Assembly: GCA_902776545.1 (NCBI GenBank)
Contig: CACYQO010000010.1
Location: 1 to 58,038 of the forward strand
DNA: 58,038 nucleotides
Reading direction: 5' to 3'
Origin: an uncultured Prevotellaceae bacterium
GTDB lineage: Bacteria; Bacteroidota; Bacteroidia; Bacteroidales; Bacteroidaceae
A program made the position numbers and the translations under genes. Under the pieces are notes generated by a model. The model worked only from the letters and a program-made list of their open reading frames with translations, did no database searches and was not told the DNA's origin. Below are positions 15,474 to 23,335 of the stretch, in pieces. Within the stretch, counting starts at the first letter, position 1, and the number at the start of each line of letters is the position of its first letter.

Positions 15474-17483
15474 CTATTTACGATTTAATACCAATTCGAA
15501 AGAACTCATGGGCAGGCCGGTGAGCGAGCGGACATTGGCCTTGAGGGGATTGTCCTTCCAGGCATAACGGACTTTTTGAGGTGAGAGGTGAGAGGTGAGA
15601 GGTGAGAGAATAGTGATGCGGTTGCCATCAGCAGTAGCCTCAGCATTCACGAATTTCCCGTCTTCACCAGCAATCTCGAACTCATAAAGCGTGCCAACCT
15701 GAACAGGCTGGTCGAGAGTGAGGATGACTTTACCGTCTTGTACCTCAGAAGAGACGATTTCTGGCGCGAGAATCACCTTCTTATCGTTGAACACCAGACG
15801 GTCAAAGCAGAGACCGACACGCTCTGCCACCTCTTTTTTGCGCAAGGGATGGATATCGACGGTCTCACCTAAGTCATTGATAACGGCGAGTTCGGCATAG
15901 GGGTCGGCCTTGGCTGCAGTGCGCTGGGCCTCACGAAGCTGTGCCCATCCGCTGTTTACCGGCTCGGCCTGATAAGTAATAGGCCTCGGCATACCTGTCT
16001 GCTGACGACCGTCATGGTTGGCGAGCTGCACGATGACGAACGGCATCTGCTGATCCTGCCAACGGTCACGCCAACATCCCATCAACTTCTTCAGGTAGTC
16101 AGCGTAGGGAGCAGGGTTGCCAGTGTTCGACTCACCCTGATACCACACCACACCATTGAGGGCATAGGGTGCCAAGGGATAGAGCACGGCATTATAAAGG
16201 GTGGTGGGCAGATTCTGCAACGACACATCACCACCAGGACATGACGGCATCTCAACACCAACATGCATCTTCCAGGTGTCGGCAAGTGGGATAACATCCT
16301 TCGGCATGGGGTTCTGCGAGAAACGGTCATCGCCAAAGCAGAACATATAAGGTTTCTCCGGAATGAAATGCACAGCACCGTATTTATTGATAAACCGCAC
16401 GCTGATCACATTGTCGCCCTCACGCAGCAGACCCTCAGGAATATCATAACGACGTGGGGGATACTGATAGTAGGTATGACCGATCTCCTGACCATTGAGA
16501 TAAGTGACATCCTGGTCGAAGAGTGTACCTAACAAGAGACGAGCCGGCTTACGCGCGTGTTCCTTATTTATATTTATATGCTGACGGAGCCATACAGTAC
16601 CTGTACCTCGCCAAGTCCAGTCTTTCTGGTTGATGATCTGCCAGCCTGCATCGTCAAATACAGGAGAAGCATATAAGTAATCTCCTCCCTCTTTACTGTT
16701 TCCTCTTTCCTCCCCCTGATTAAGCAGAGTTTCCCACTGCTTATTAGCTTCAGCATTGGCTTTCATCTGCGCTTTCACATATTCATCGTTCTGATAGAAT
16801 GCCGTCCGCTTCACCAGCATGGGATAGTCGCGCTGGAGGGAGTCAGCGGAAATCCACGCCTCGATGGGAGTGCCGCCCCAACTGTTGACGATGATGCCCT
16901 GAGGAACTTTCGTCTTCTCAAACATCCGTTTGCCAAGGAAATAACCCGCAGCCGAGAACGGCCAGGCATTCTGTTTCGTCACAGGTTTCCAGTTAATGGA
17001 TGTAGGCAGGATATCATCCTTCACGCCGTGGGTGCTCGTGGTGTTCTGTACACGGAACAGGCGGATCTGGGGATTCTCGTAAGTATCAATCTCCTGGGTA
17101 TACTGCGGATAGACACGCTCGATGGTCACATCGATGTTTGACTGTCCGGACAGAAGCCACACGTCACCAATCAGAACATCGTCTATCACCAACTTTTCAC
17201 TTTTCACTTCCTCACCTTTCACTTCTATCGTGAAAGGTCCTCCTGCCTTCATCTTCGGAAGGTCCACCCGCCAACGGCCTTGCTCATCAGCCACAGTCGT
17301 ATATTGCTTCTTATTGAAGGTGACGGTCACCGTCTCACCAGCGTCTGCCCTTCCCCAAATAGGAATGGTTTTACCACGCTGAAGCACCATGCCCGACTGA
17401 AAAAGTTGGGGTAATGAAACCTTTGCTTCCACAAATGACACACACAGCAGTGCTGTCAGTAAAAAAAGAAATTTCTTCATCAT
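15474..17483 (-). CDS. Sialate O-acetylesterase-family (SASA/SGNH) carbohydrate esterase
   Basis: About 670 residues from the MMKK start (17483 or 17480). The frame is open farther upstream to 17657 but lacks a signal peptide there, and the promoter box TATATTTG lies at 17508-17501. Signal peptide MKKFLFLLTALLCVSFVEAK, so exported. An Ig-like domain (SLPQLFQSGMVLQRGKTIP) precedes the SGNH motif LLSGQSNIDV, and VWYQGESNTG is the second block. A jelly-roll insert lies at ~320-430. The family removes acetyl groups from sialic acid or xylan-type glycans; next to GH43 and GPH genes the latter is likelier. Four 7-bp GAGGTGA units (15578-15605) write SPLTSHLSP near the C-terminus. Confidence 0.88.
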   Translation of the reverse strand: MMKKFLFLLTALLCVSFVEAKVSLPQLFQSGMVLQRGKTIPIWGRADAGETVTVTFNKKQYTTVADEQGRWRVDLPKMKAGGPFTIEVKGEEVKSEKLVIDDVLIGDVWLLSGQSNIDVTIERVYPQYTQEIDTYENPQIRLFRVQNTTSTHGVKDDILPTSINWKPVTKQNAWPFSAAGYFLGKRMFEKTKVPQGIIVNSWGGTPIEAWISADSLQRDYPMLVKRTAFYQNDEYVKAQMKANAEANKQWETLLNQGEERGNSKEGGDYLYASPVFDDAGWQIINQKDWTWRGTGTVWLRQHININKEHARKPARLLLGTLFDQDVTYLNGQEIGHTYYQYPPRRYDIPEGLLREGDNVISVRFINKYGAVHFIPEKPYMFCFGDDRFSQNPMPKDVIPLADTWKMHVGVEMPSCPGGDVSLQNLPTTLYNAVLYPLAPYALNGVVWYQGESNTGNPAPYADYLKKLMGCWRDRWQDQQMPFVIVQLANHDGRQQTGMPRPITYQAEPVNSGWAQLREAQRTAAKADPYAELAVINDLGETVDIHPLRKKEVAERVGLCFDRLVFNDKKVILAPEIVSSEVQDGKVILTLDQPVQVGTLYEFEIAGEDGKFVNAEATADGNRITILSPLTSHLSPQKVRYAWKDNPLKANVRSLTGLPMSSFELVLNRK
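15578..15605. repeat. Four tandem 7-bp units inside the SASA esterase gene
   Basis: GAGGTGA at 15578, 15585, 15592 and 15599, read on the minus strand as LSPLTSHLSP. The unit is not a multiple of three, so gain or loss of one would frameshift the last ~40 codons. Confidence 0.9.
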
Positions 17484-17500
17484 ATTGCAATTTGATGTTG

Positions 17501-17622
17501 CAAATATACTAAAAAAGTTCGATGAAATCATCAAAAACTTTATTTTTCTTATCCAATGAAACAAATTCAAAAGTGTCTGTAACATACGGTAATGTCCGTT
17601 GGCGTTTTTTTGCTTAACTTTG
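17501..17622. promoter_or_regulatory. Divergent promoter region, esterase/GPH transporter
   Basis: Minus-strand TATATTTG at 17508-17501 serves the esterase and plus-strand TAACTTTG at 17615-17622 serves the transporter. Neither has a perfect TTTG at ideal spacing, which fits regulated promoters. Confidence 0.5.
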
Positions 17623-17661
17623 CAAACAAAAAACAGACGATATAGAATAGAAAGCAAGACG

Positions 17662-19119
17662 ATGAAGGATTATACTTCACAAAAAGTTTCACTCGGAGAG
17701 AAATTCGGCTACTCGTTAGGAGACGCCGCCGCCAATCTGGTGTTCCAGATGATGATGATCTTCCAGTTGAAGTTCTATACGGACGTATTCGGACTGGATG
17801 GCGCAGTGGCAGGCAGCATCCTGATGATCGGAAGTCTCTCTGCCATCATCGTTGATCCTACGGTGGGGGTCCTCATCGACCGCACGAGAACCCGCTGGGG
17901 CAAGTTCCGTCCATGGGTATTGTGGACCATCATCCCATTCTGTCTGTTCTATGTCCTCGCTTTCTATAACCCCGGCATCCAGCAGAAGTCGATGGTTGCC
18001 ACCTATGCCACCATCTCCTATGTGCTGATGATGACGGCCTACTCCTTCAACAACATCCCCTACGCTTCGTTAGGCGGTGTGATGACCAGCGACATCAAGG
18101 AGCGTACGAGCATCACCACTATCCGTTTCATCGCCGTCACCATCGCCCAGTTCGTCGTACAGGGACTCACTCTCCCACTCGTCGATACTTTCGGACAGGG
18201 TAACAAGCAACACGGATGGGTATGCACCATCGGCCTCTTCGCCTGCATCGCCATCATACTGTTTGTCATTACCTTCATGGTGAGTAAGGAGCGTATCCAG
18301 CCTCCTCCCACGCAGGAAACCAATATCAAAGAAGATATCAAGGACACCGTCTCAGATGTGTCGTGGAACTCCATGGCCCTGCTTACCTTCGCCATCTTTA
18401 TTACATTGGCGATGTGGGGATCTGCCATGAACTTCTATTTCCAGTACAACATCGACCAGAAGTCACTGCAAAACTTCCTAAACCTCTTCGGACTGAATAT
18501 CGAACAGAAGGAGGCCTACTCCATCGGCTTCTCCTTATTTAATATGATCACCGCGATTGTGCAGTTCTTAGGTGTGGTCTGTCTCTCCAGATATCTGGCC
18601 AACAAATACGGCAAGAAAAAGGTGTTCATCGTGTGTCTCTCGCTGACCGCCTTCTTCACAGCCCTCTTCTATATCCCCTCGCCGACGGATGTCAGTCTGT
18701 TGTTCGTGCTGAACATTCTGAAGTCGTTGGCCTATGCCCCGACGGTACCTTTGCTGTGGGCGATGATTGCCGATGTGGCTGACCATATCGAGTATCAGAA
18801 CTACCGTCGTGCTACGGGCTTCTGCTTCTCGGGCATCACCCTCGCCCTGAAATTAGGACTGGGACTGGGAGGTGCCATCGCAGGTGTGATCATCAGCATG
18901 TTCGGCTATGTCTCCGGTGGTGAGACCATTCAGAACGAGACGGCTATGGAGGGCATCCGCATCGTGTCGAGCATCGTGCCTGCCATCCTCTTCGGTGTCG
19001 GCGTGATTGCCCTTTACTTCTACCCCATCAGCAAGGAGTATAATGAGAGCATGCAGGCCGAACTGGCTGGGCGCCGTCGTTTAATGGCGAAACAAAAGGA
19101 CGAGAATTTATTAGACTAA
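17662..19119 (+). CDS. GPH-family sugar:cation symporter
   Basis: 485 residues from ATG 17662, placed 40 bases after a TAACTTTG box; the frame is open upstream but overlaps the promoter. GPH hallmarks: KFGYSLGDAAANLVFQMMM, KFYTDVFGLDGAVAG and IVDPTVGVLIDRTRTRWGKF. ~12 membrane segments, C-terminus basic and cytoplasmic. It resembles xyloside/glucuronide transporters of the XynP/UxuT group more than the transporter at 14059. It is 28 bases upstream of a signal-less GH43, so it likely brings in a di- or oligosaccharide cleaved inside the cell. The pairing of transporter and cytoplasmic hydrolase is the usual layout for short xylo- or arabino-oligosaccharides. Confidence 0.9.
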   Translation: MKDYTSQKVSLGEKFGYSLGDAAANLVFQMMMIFQLKFYTDVFGLDGAVAGSILMIGSLSAIIVDPTVGVLIDRTRTRWGKFRPWVLWTIIPFCLFYVLAFYNPGIQQKSMVATYATISYVLMMTAYSFNNIPYASLGGVMTSDIKERTSITTIRFIAVTIAQFVVQGLTLPLVDTFGQGNKQHGWVCTIGLFACIAIILFVITFMVSKERIQPPPTQETNIKEDIKDTVSDVSWNSMALLTFAIFITLAMWGSAMNFYFQYNIDQKSLQNFLNLFGLNIEQKEAYSIGFSLFNMITAIVQFLGVVCLSRYLANKYGKKKVFIVCLSLTAFFTALFYIPSPTDVSLLFVLNILKSLAYAPTVPLLWAMIADVADHIEYQNYRRATGFCFSGITLALKLGLGLGGAIAGVIISMFGYVSGGETIQNETAMEGIRIVSSIVPAILFGVGVIALYFYPISKEYNESMQAELAGRRRLMAKQKDENLLD

Positions 19120-19147
19120 CATTAACTACAAAAAGAAAAAAAAGATT

Positions 19148-20149
19148 ATGAAGCCACGTTATCTTTATCCCAGTGACTATTATGCAGATCCTTCTGCCAA
19201 TGTGTTTAACGGAAAACTCTTCGTCTATCCTTCCCACGACTGGGAGGCTGGCGCTGCCTTCGACGACGACGGCGGACACTTCCAGATGAAGGACTACCAC
19301 GTGATCTCCATGGAGGACGTGGAGAACGGTGAAGTGACCGACTACGGCAAGATCCTCGACGTAGAGCAGGTGGCCTGGGCTGAGAAGCAGATGTGGGACA
19401 ACGATGTCGTCGAGAAGGACGGCAAGTATTTCCTCATCTTCTCTGCCAAGGACTATAACGGTGTGTTCCACCTCGGTGTGGCCGTTGCCGACAAGCCCGA
19501 GGGTCCGTTCATTCCCCAGGAGCAGCCCATGCGCGGTTCTTACTCCATCGACCCTTGCGTGTTCAAGGATGACGACGGACAGATCTACTGCTACTTCGGT
19601 GGTCTCTGGGGCGGACAGCTCCAGTGGTACAAGTCGCCTAAGCAGCTCTTGAAGGAAGGCATCGACCTCGGCCCCGCCGCTGACAAGAAGACACAGCTCT
19701 TCGCTCCTGCCGACGTGCCTGCCCTGCCCAGCAGCGTGGTCCGTCTGAGCGACGATGTGATGCAGTTTGCTGAAGCTCCGCACGATGTAATCGTCATCGA
19801 TAAGGACGGCCAGCCCCTGAAGGCCGGAGATCCCCATCGCTTCTTCGAGGCTTCGTGGATGCACAAGTACAATGGCAAGTACTATTTCAGCTATTCTACT
19901 GGTGACAGCCACTTCCTCTGCTACGCCATCGGCGACAACCCTTACGGACCGTTCACCTATCAGGGTGTGATTCTCGATCCCGTTGTGGGCTGGACAACCC
20001 ATCACAGCATCGTCCAATACAAGGGCGAATGGTTTCTGTTCTATCACGACTGCGTTCCCTCCAACGACATCACGCATCTGCGCTCGCTGAAGGTGCAGCG
20101 TCTGTTCTACAATGAGGACGGAACTATTCAGAAGGTTGTGAATGAGTGA
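19148..20149 (+). CDS. Glycoside hydrolase family 43 protein
   Basis: 333 residues, no signal peptide, so cytoplasmic. Five-bladed propeller with the three GH43 acids: general base D14 (YYADPSANVF), pKa modulator D135 (YSIDPCVFKDDDG) and general acid E234 (HRFFEASWMHKYNGKYYF). It likely removes xylose or arabinose from imported oligosaccharides (beta-xylosidase or arabinofuranosidase); both activities occur in the family. It follows the GPH transporter by 28 bases. The last codons and stop coincide with the end of a dispersed hairpin element (20140-20208), which suggests the natural 3' end was remade by it. Codon use is strongly biased, as in highly expressed genes. Confidence 0.9.
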   Translation: MKPRYLYPSDYYADPSANVFNGKLFVYPSHDWEAGAAFDDDGGHFQMKDYHVISMEDVENGEVTDYGKILDVEQVAWAEKQMWDNDVVEKDGKYFLIFSAKDYNGVFHLGVAVADKPEGPFIPQEQPMRGSYSIDPCVFKDDDGQIYCYFGGLWGGQLQWYKSPKQLLKEGIDLGPAADKKTQLFAPADVPALPSSVVRLSDDVMQFAEAPHDVIVIDKDGQPLKAGDPHRFFEASWMHKYNGKYYFSYSTGDSHFLCYAIGDNPYGPFTYQGVILDPVVGWTTHHSIVQYKGEWFLFYHDCVPSNDITHLRSLKVQRLFYNEDGTIQKVVNE

Positions 20150-20208
20150 GCAAAATGCAAACGTATTTGCATTTTCGAACGTGAACAAGCTCGATGCGAA
20201 GCATCAAG
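20140..20208 (-). repeat. Hairpin-promoter element X, copy 2
   Basis: Read on the minus strand: hairpin CTTGATGC-ttc-GCATCGAG (20208-20190), TCGAAAATGCAAATAC, then TTTTGCTCACTCATTC (20155-20140), matching copy 1. It contains a perfect inverted repeat AAAATGCAAA-cgta-TTTGCATTTT (20152-20175). No TAnnTTTG box follows; the outer end runs into GH43 codons. Confidence 0.6.
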
Positions 20209-20247
20209 GTTATCAACGAATAAACTTTATCCAACTATTACATTGCT

Positions 20248-20296
20248 CACCGCGACAAGCTGCTGGTTATGCCAGCGACTGTCGCGGTGCTTTTTT
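20248..20296. terminator. Bidirectional terminator between GH43 and M16 genes
   Basis: Long stem CACCGCGACA-agc-TGCTGG / CCAGCGA-c-TGTCGCGGTG with a TTATG loop (20248-20289), then a T run reaching the convergent M16 stop. Confidence 0.85.
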
Positions 20297-21545
20297 ATTG
20301 AATAATCAGGGTGGTGAGGTTATCGGCTGGGAAGAGTTCCCCAGCCACTTGCTGTATATCCTCTGCCGTGACGGCGTCGATCTTTCTGAAGAGTTTATCG
20401 AGGTCGCGCTCATACCCGTGATGAAGGAAGTTTCTGCCGAAGTCGAGGGCAAACTGCTCACGGTTGTCACAGGCGATGGCAATTTGTCCTTTCAACTGTC
20501 GCTTGGCAGCCATCAGCTGTGAGGCAGAGAGCGGACGGAGCATCATACGATCCAATTCCTTTCTTACAAGTCGCAGACAACGATTGATGTCATGATGGTC
20601 ACAACCGAAGTAGACATTCCAGACACCTGTATCAGAATAGGTTGCCATCGAGCTCTCCACCGTATAGACCAATCCGTGCCGCTCTCGCAGCGAGAGGTTC
20701 AAACGGGCATTCATGCCTGGACCACCTATTATATTATTTAATAGGTATAGCGTCATACGCCTCAGATCGTCATAACGATAGGCCTGGGTGCCGAGCATCA
20801 CATGAGCTTGGTGGGTGTTGCGATTGAGGGTGATTGTTTTTCGAGGAAGGAGGAAAGAGGAAGGAGGAAGGAGATTACTTTGGAGGGTGTTTTCCGCCTC
20901 ATCACTATTCTCATTCCTCATTCCTCTTTCCTCCTTCCTCGAATTACTCACCAGCCGTTTAAAATCCACATCCCCATAGACAAAGAACACCGCATTCTCA
21001 GGACGGTAATGGCGTCTGACGAAGCGGAGGGCATCGGCAGTCTTGAAAGAGCGAACCCTATCAGCTGTGCCGAGAATATTATGTCCAAGGGGATGCCCCT
21101 GAAAGAGGATATTCTCAAACTCGTCGTAGATCAACTCGGCAGGCGAATCGTTATAACTCTCGATTTCATCGCAAATGACCTCTACCTCCTTGTCGATTTC
21201 ATGCTGCGGATACTGACTGTGGAAAACAATATCTGTCAGAAGCCCCACAGCCTTGGCAAAATGCTCTTTGGTGACGGCGGCATAGAACACGGTATCCTCC
21301 TTATTGGTAAAGGCATTCAGCTCACCTCCCACACTCTCAAGGGCGTTGATCACCTGCAGGGCACTGCGCTGTTCCGTGCCCTTGAAGGTCATGTGTTCAC
21401 AGAAATGAGCCAATCCTTCTTCCCCGGGCTGCTCATCACGGGAGCCGACAGCTAAGTCGTAGCCGCACCACACCACCTGCGATGCCGACGGCAGATGGAT
21501 GATTCGCAGACCATTATCAAGCGTATATGTATTATATTTCGTCAT
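20295..21545 (-). CDS. M16-family zinc metallopeptidase
   Basis: 416 residues. The inverted zinc motif HXXEH is present as HFCEH at 47-51, and the third ligand E127 lies in VEVICDEIES 76 residues later, so the N-terminal lobe is catalytic. RERHGLVYTVESSMATYSDTG near residue ~290 is the R/Y substrate-binding block of the C-lobe. No signal peptide; the usual role is degradation of peptides in cytoplasm or periplasm. Residues ~201-235 (NSRKEERGMRNENSDE and PPSSFLLPRK) form a linker encoded by a 30-bp inverted repeat of AGGAGGAA-type units, probably a late insertion between the lobes. Promoter box TACCTTTG at 21561-21554. Confidence 0.9.
   Translation of the reverse strand: MTKYNTYTLDNGLRIIHLPSASQVVWCGYDLAVGSRDEQPGEEGLAHFCEHMTFKGTEQRSALQVINALESVGGELNAFTNKEDTVFYAAVTKEHFAKAVGLLTDIVFHSQYPQHEIDKEVEVICDEIESYNDSPAELIYDEFENILFQGHPLGHNILGTADRVRSFKTADALRFVRRHYRPENAVFFVYGDVDFKRLVSNSRKEERGMRNENSDEAENTLQSNLLPPSSFLLPRKTITLNRNTHQAHVMLGTQAYRYDDLRRMTLYLLNNIIGGPGMNARLNLSLRERHGLVYTVESSMATYSDTGVWNVYFGCDHHDINRCLRLVRKELDRMMLRPLSASQLMAAKRQLKGQIAIACDNREQFALDFGRNFLHHGYERDLDKLFRKIDAVTAEDIQQVAGELFPADNLTTLIIQ
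20840..20943. repeat. Inverted repeat insertion inside the M16 gene
   Basis: Arm 20840-20869 and arm 20914-20943 are reverse complements at 29 of 30 positions and consist of GGAGGAAA-type units. They enclose 44 bases, and the whole is translated in frame as a linker. Confidence 0.9.
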
Positions 21546-21567
21546 TTTGGCCGCAAAGGTACAAAAA

Positions 21568-21600
21568 GAAGTGAAAAGTGAAGAGTGAAAAGTGAAAAAT
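21568..21600. repeat. AGTGAAA-type repeat in M16 upstream region
   Basis: Four degenerate AAGTGAAA/AAGAGTGA units occupy the place of the -33 element of the M16 promoter (TACCTTTG at 21561-21554). Confidence 0.7.
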
Positions 21601-21664
21601 TTGCTACCGCCATATAAAAATATCCTTTTTATTTGTACCTTTGCACCCGCAAAACAAAAACAAA

Positions 21665-22636
21665 ATGCGAAAAGTAATAGGAATAGGCGAGACCATTCTC
21701 GACATCATCTTCAAGAACGACCAGCCCATCGGTGCGGTGCCTGGCGGTTCTGTGTTCAACGGCATCATCTCTTTAGGACGGGCTGGCGTCGGCGCTGCCT
21801 TCATCAGTGAGACAGGCAACGACCGCGTCGGCAGGCGTATCATCAGTTTCTTAGAGGAGAATCACGTCGATGCCAGCAGCATCAATGTATATCCAGAATC
21901 CAAGTCACCCATCTCTCTGGCGTTCCTCAATGAGCAGAACGATGCGGAGTACATCTTCTATAAGGATCATCCCCACGACCGTCTGGACTTTGTCCTTCCT
22001 GAGATACAGCCTGATGACATCGTGATGTTCGGCTCCTACTATGCCGTCAATCCTGTGATTCGTCAGCAGGTGCAGGGTTTCCTGGAGTATGCCCGCGACA
22101 ACGGGGCCATCCTCTACTACGACGTGAACTTCCGCGCCTCGCATCAGAACGAGGTGATGAAGCTGAATGCAAATATCCTGGAGAACCTGGAGTATGCCGA
22201 CATCGTCAGAGGCAGTCAGGAGGACTTCGAGGTGATGTTCAACAAGCACGATGCCGAGACGGTCTACAAGGCCCAGATAGACTTCTATTGCAAGAACTTC
22301 ATCTATACGCAGGGCAGTAATCCTATAGAGGTAAGAGGTGCAGGGAAGTTTGCCCGTCAGTATCCCGTCAAGCCGATGGAGACCGTCAGCACCATCGGGG
22401 CTGGCGACAACTTCAACGCCGGCTTTGTCTATGGACTCATCAAGAACGGCATTACCCGTGAGAAGCTGGAGACGGGACTCACCCAGAAACAGTGGGATGC
22501 CCTCATCGGTGAGGCCAGCGCGTTCTCCGCCAACGTCTGCGGCAGTATCCACAACAGCATTGATTTGGACTTCGCAGCTCAGAAGCAACAGGAATTGGAG
22601 GCTGCACCGAGTGGCATCGAAGGTAGCGACTCTTAA
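21665..22636 (+). CDS. PfkB-family carbohydrate kinase (fructokinase-like)
   Basis: 323 residues from ATG 21665, behind a TACCTTTG box (21636-21643); an upstream in-frame start overlaps that box. PfkB signature 2 with catalytic Asp is STIGAGDNFNAGF (~residue 246), and PGGSVFNGIISLGRAGV is the N-terminal sugar-binding signature. FYKDHPHDRLDF fits the lid. It phosphorylates a furanose-type sugar, probably fructose or 2-keto-sugar, with ATP in the cytoplasm. It is convergent with the LOG gene, 9 bases between stops. Exact sugar not readable. Confidence 0.88.
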   Translation: MRKVIGIGETILDIIFKNDQPIGAVPGGSVFNGIISLGRAGVGAAFISETGNDRVGRRIISFLEENHVDASSINVYPESKSPISLAFLNEQNDAEYIFYKDHPHDRLDFVLPEIQPDDIVMFGSYYAVNPVIRQQVQGFLEYARDNGAILYYDVNFRASHQNEVMKLNANILENLEYADIVRGSQEDFEVMFNKHDAETVYKAQIDFYCKNFIYTQGSNPIEVRGAGKFARQYPVKPMETVSTIGAGDNFNAGFVYGLIKNGITREKLETGLTQKQWDALIGEASAFSANVCGSIHNSIDLDFAAQKQQELEAAPSGIEGSDS

Positions 22637-22645
22637 TCAAGGCTT

Positions 22646-23182
22646 CTAAATTCCAGCCATCAAGGTTGAAAGATCCTCGATGGAATCGGCTGTTTTGATG
22701 TAATCCCGCCAATTCCCACGAACCATCCCCTTGGCTTGCAGGTCATCAAGCAAGGCCATCAGCGAATCCCAGAAGCCCTTCATATTATAAAGGATGACGG
22801 TCTTTTGATGATAGCCGATAGTGGCTGACGCAACAACCGTGAAGATTTCATCGATGGTGCCGATGCCGCCAGGCAGGGCGATAAACACATCGCTCTGTTC
22901 CATCATCAGCTGCTTACGGTCACTCAGGTTATCGCAGGGAATCTCTATCTCCACATAATTACTCGTTCTTCCAGACTTCTCGACGATCATCGGAATGACG
23001 CCGATGGTTCTTCCGCCAGCCTCCTTCGCGGCCTTGCCGAGAGACTCCATCAGTCCCTGATTCACACCTCCATACACAAGGGCATGCCCATTACTGGCTG
23101 CCCACCTTCCCAACTCCTCGGTCATACCGAAGAAATCCGGATCAATCTGCTGATTCGCAGAACAGAATACACATATCTTCAT
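22646..23182 (-). CDS. LOG-family protein (TIGR00730, cytokinin-type nucleoside 5'-monophosphate phosphoribohydrolase)
   Basis: 178 residues, Rossmann fold. Catalytic motif PGGIGTIDE at 104-112 (PGGxGTxxE) and RK at 89-90 match the LOG family, which cleaves the N-glycosidic bond of nucleoside 5'-monophosphates. The N-terminal KICVFCSAN and VYGGVNQGLM are typical. Cytoplasmic. In bacteria without cytokinin the substrate is probably AMP-like. It has its own promoter box TATTTTTG at 23213-23206; older annotations call such proteins lysine decarboxylases, which is not supported. Confidence 0.92.
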   Translation of the reverse strand: MKICVFCSANQQIDPDFFGMTEELGRWAASNGHALVYGGVNQGLMESLGKAAKEAGGRTIGVIPMIVEKSGRTSNYVEIEIPCDNLSDRKQLMMEQSDVFIALPGGIGTIDEIFTVVASATIGYHQKTVILYNMKGFWDSLMALLDDLQAKGMVRGNWRDYIKTADSIEDLSTLMAGI

Positions 23183-23335
23183 ATCACCTCTTTCTGTATT
23201 GCTTGCAAAAATACCACTATTTTTACATCCGCAGTGTGTCTAAAACCGTTGTTATGATTATTTAACGTTCCACGAGGCAGTATTTTCGATGTTCTGGTGT
23301 TTATATTGCAGGAAACGTTTAATTTTGCATGTGTT

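Noticed and set aside
17484-17657. N-terminal extension of the SASA esterase to 17657
   Set aside because: Crosses the divergent promoter region and would bury the signal peptide.
19028-20188. 386-codon minus-strand ORF
   Set aside because: Antisense to GH43, whose three catalytic acids are in place; no motif in the antisense product.
20142-20522. 126-codon plus-strand ORF after GH43
   Set aside because: Runs through element X, a terminator and the 3' end of the convergent M16 gene; no protein-like pattern.
22646-23182. Lysine decarboxylase annotation for the LOG-family gene
   Set aside because: PGGxGTxxE and the RK pair define LOG phosphoribohydrolases; no PLP lysine is present.
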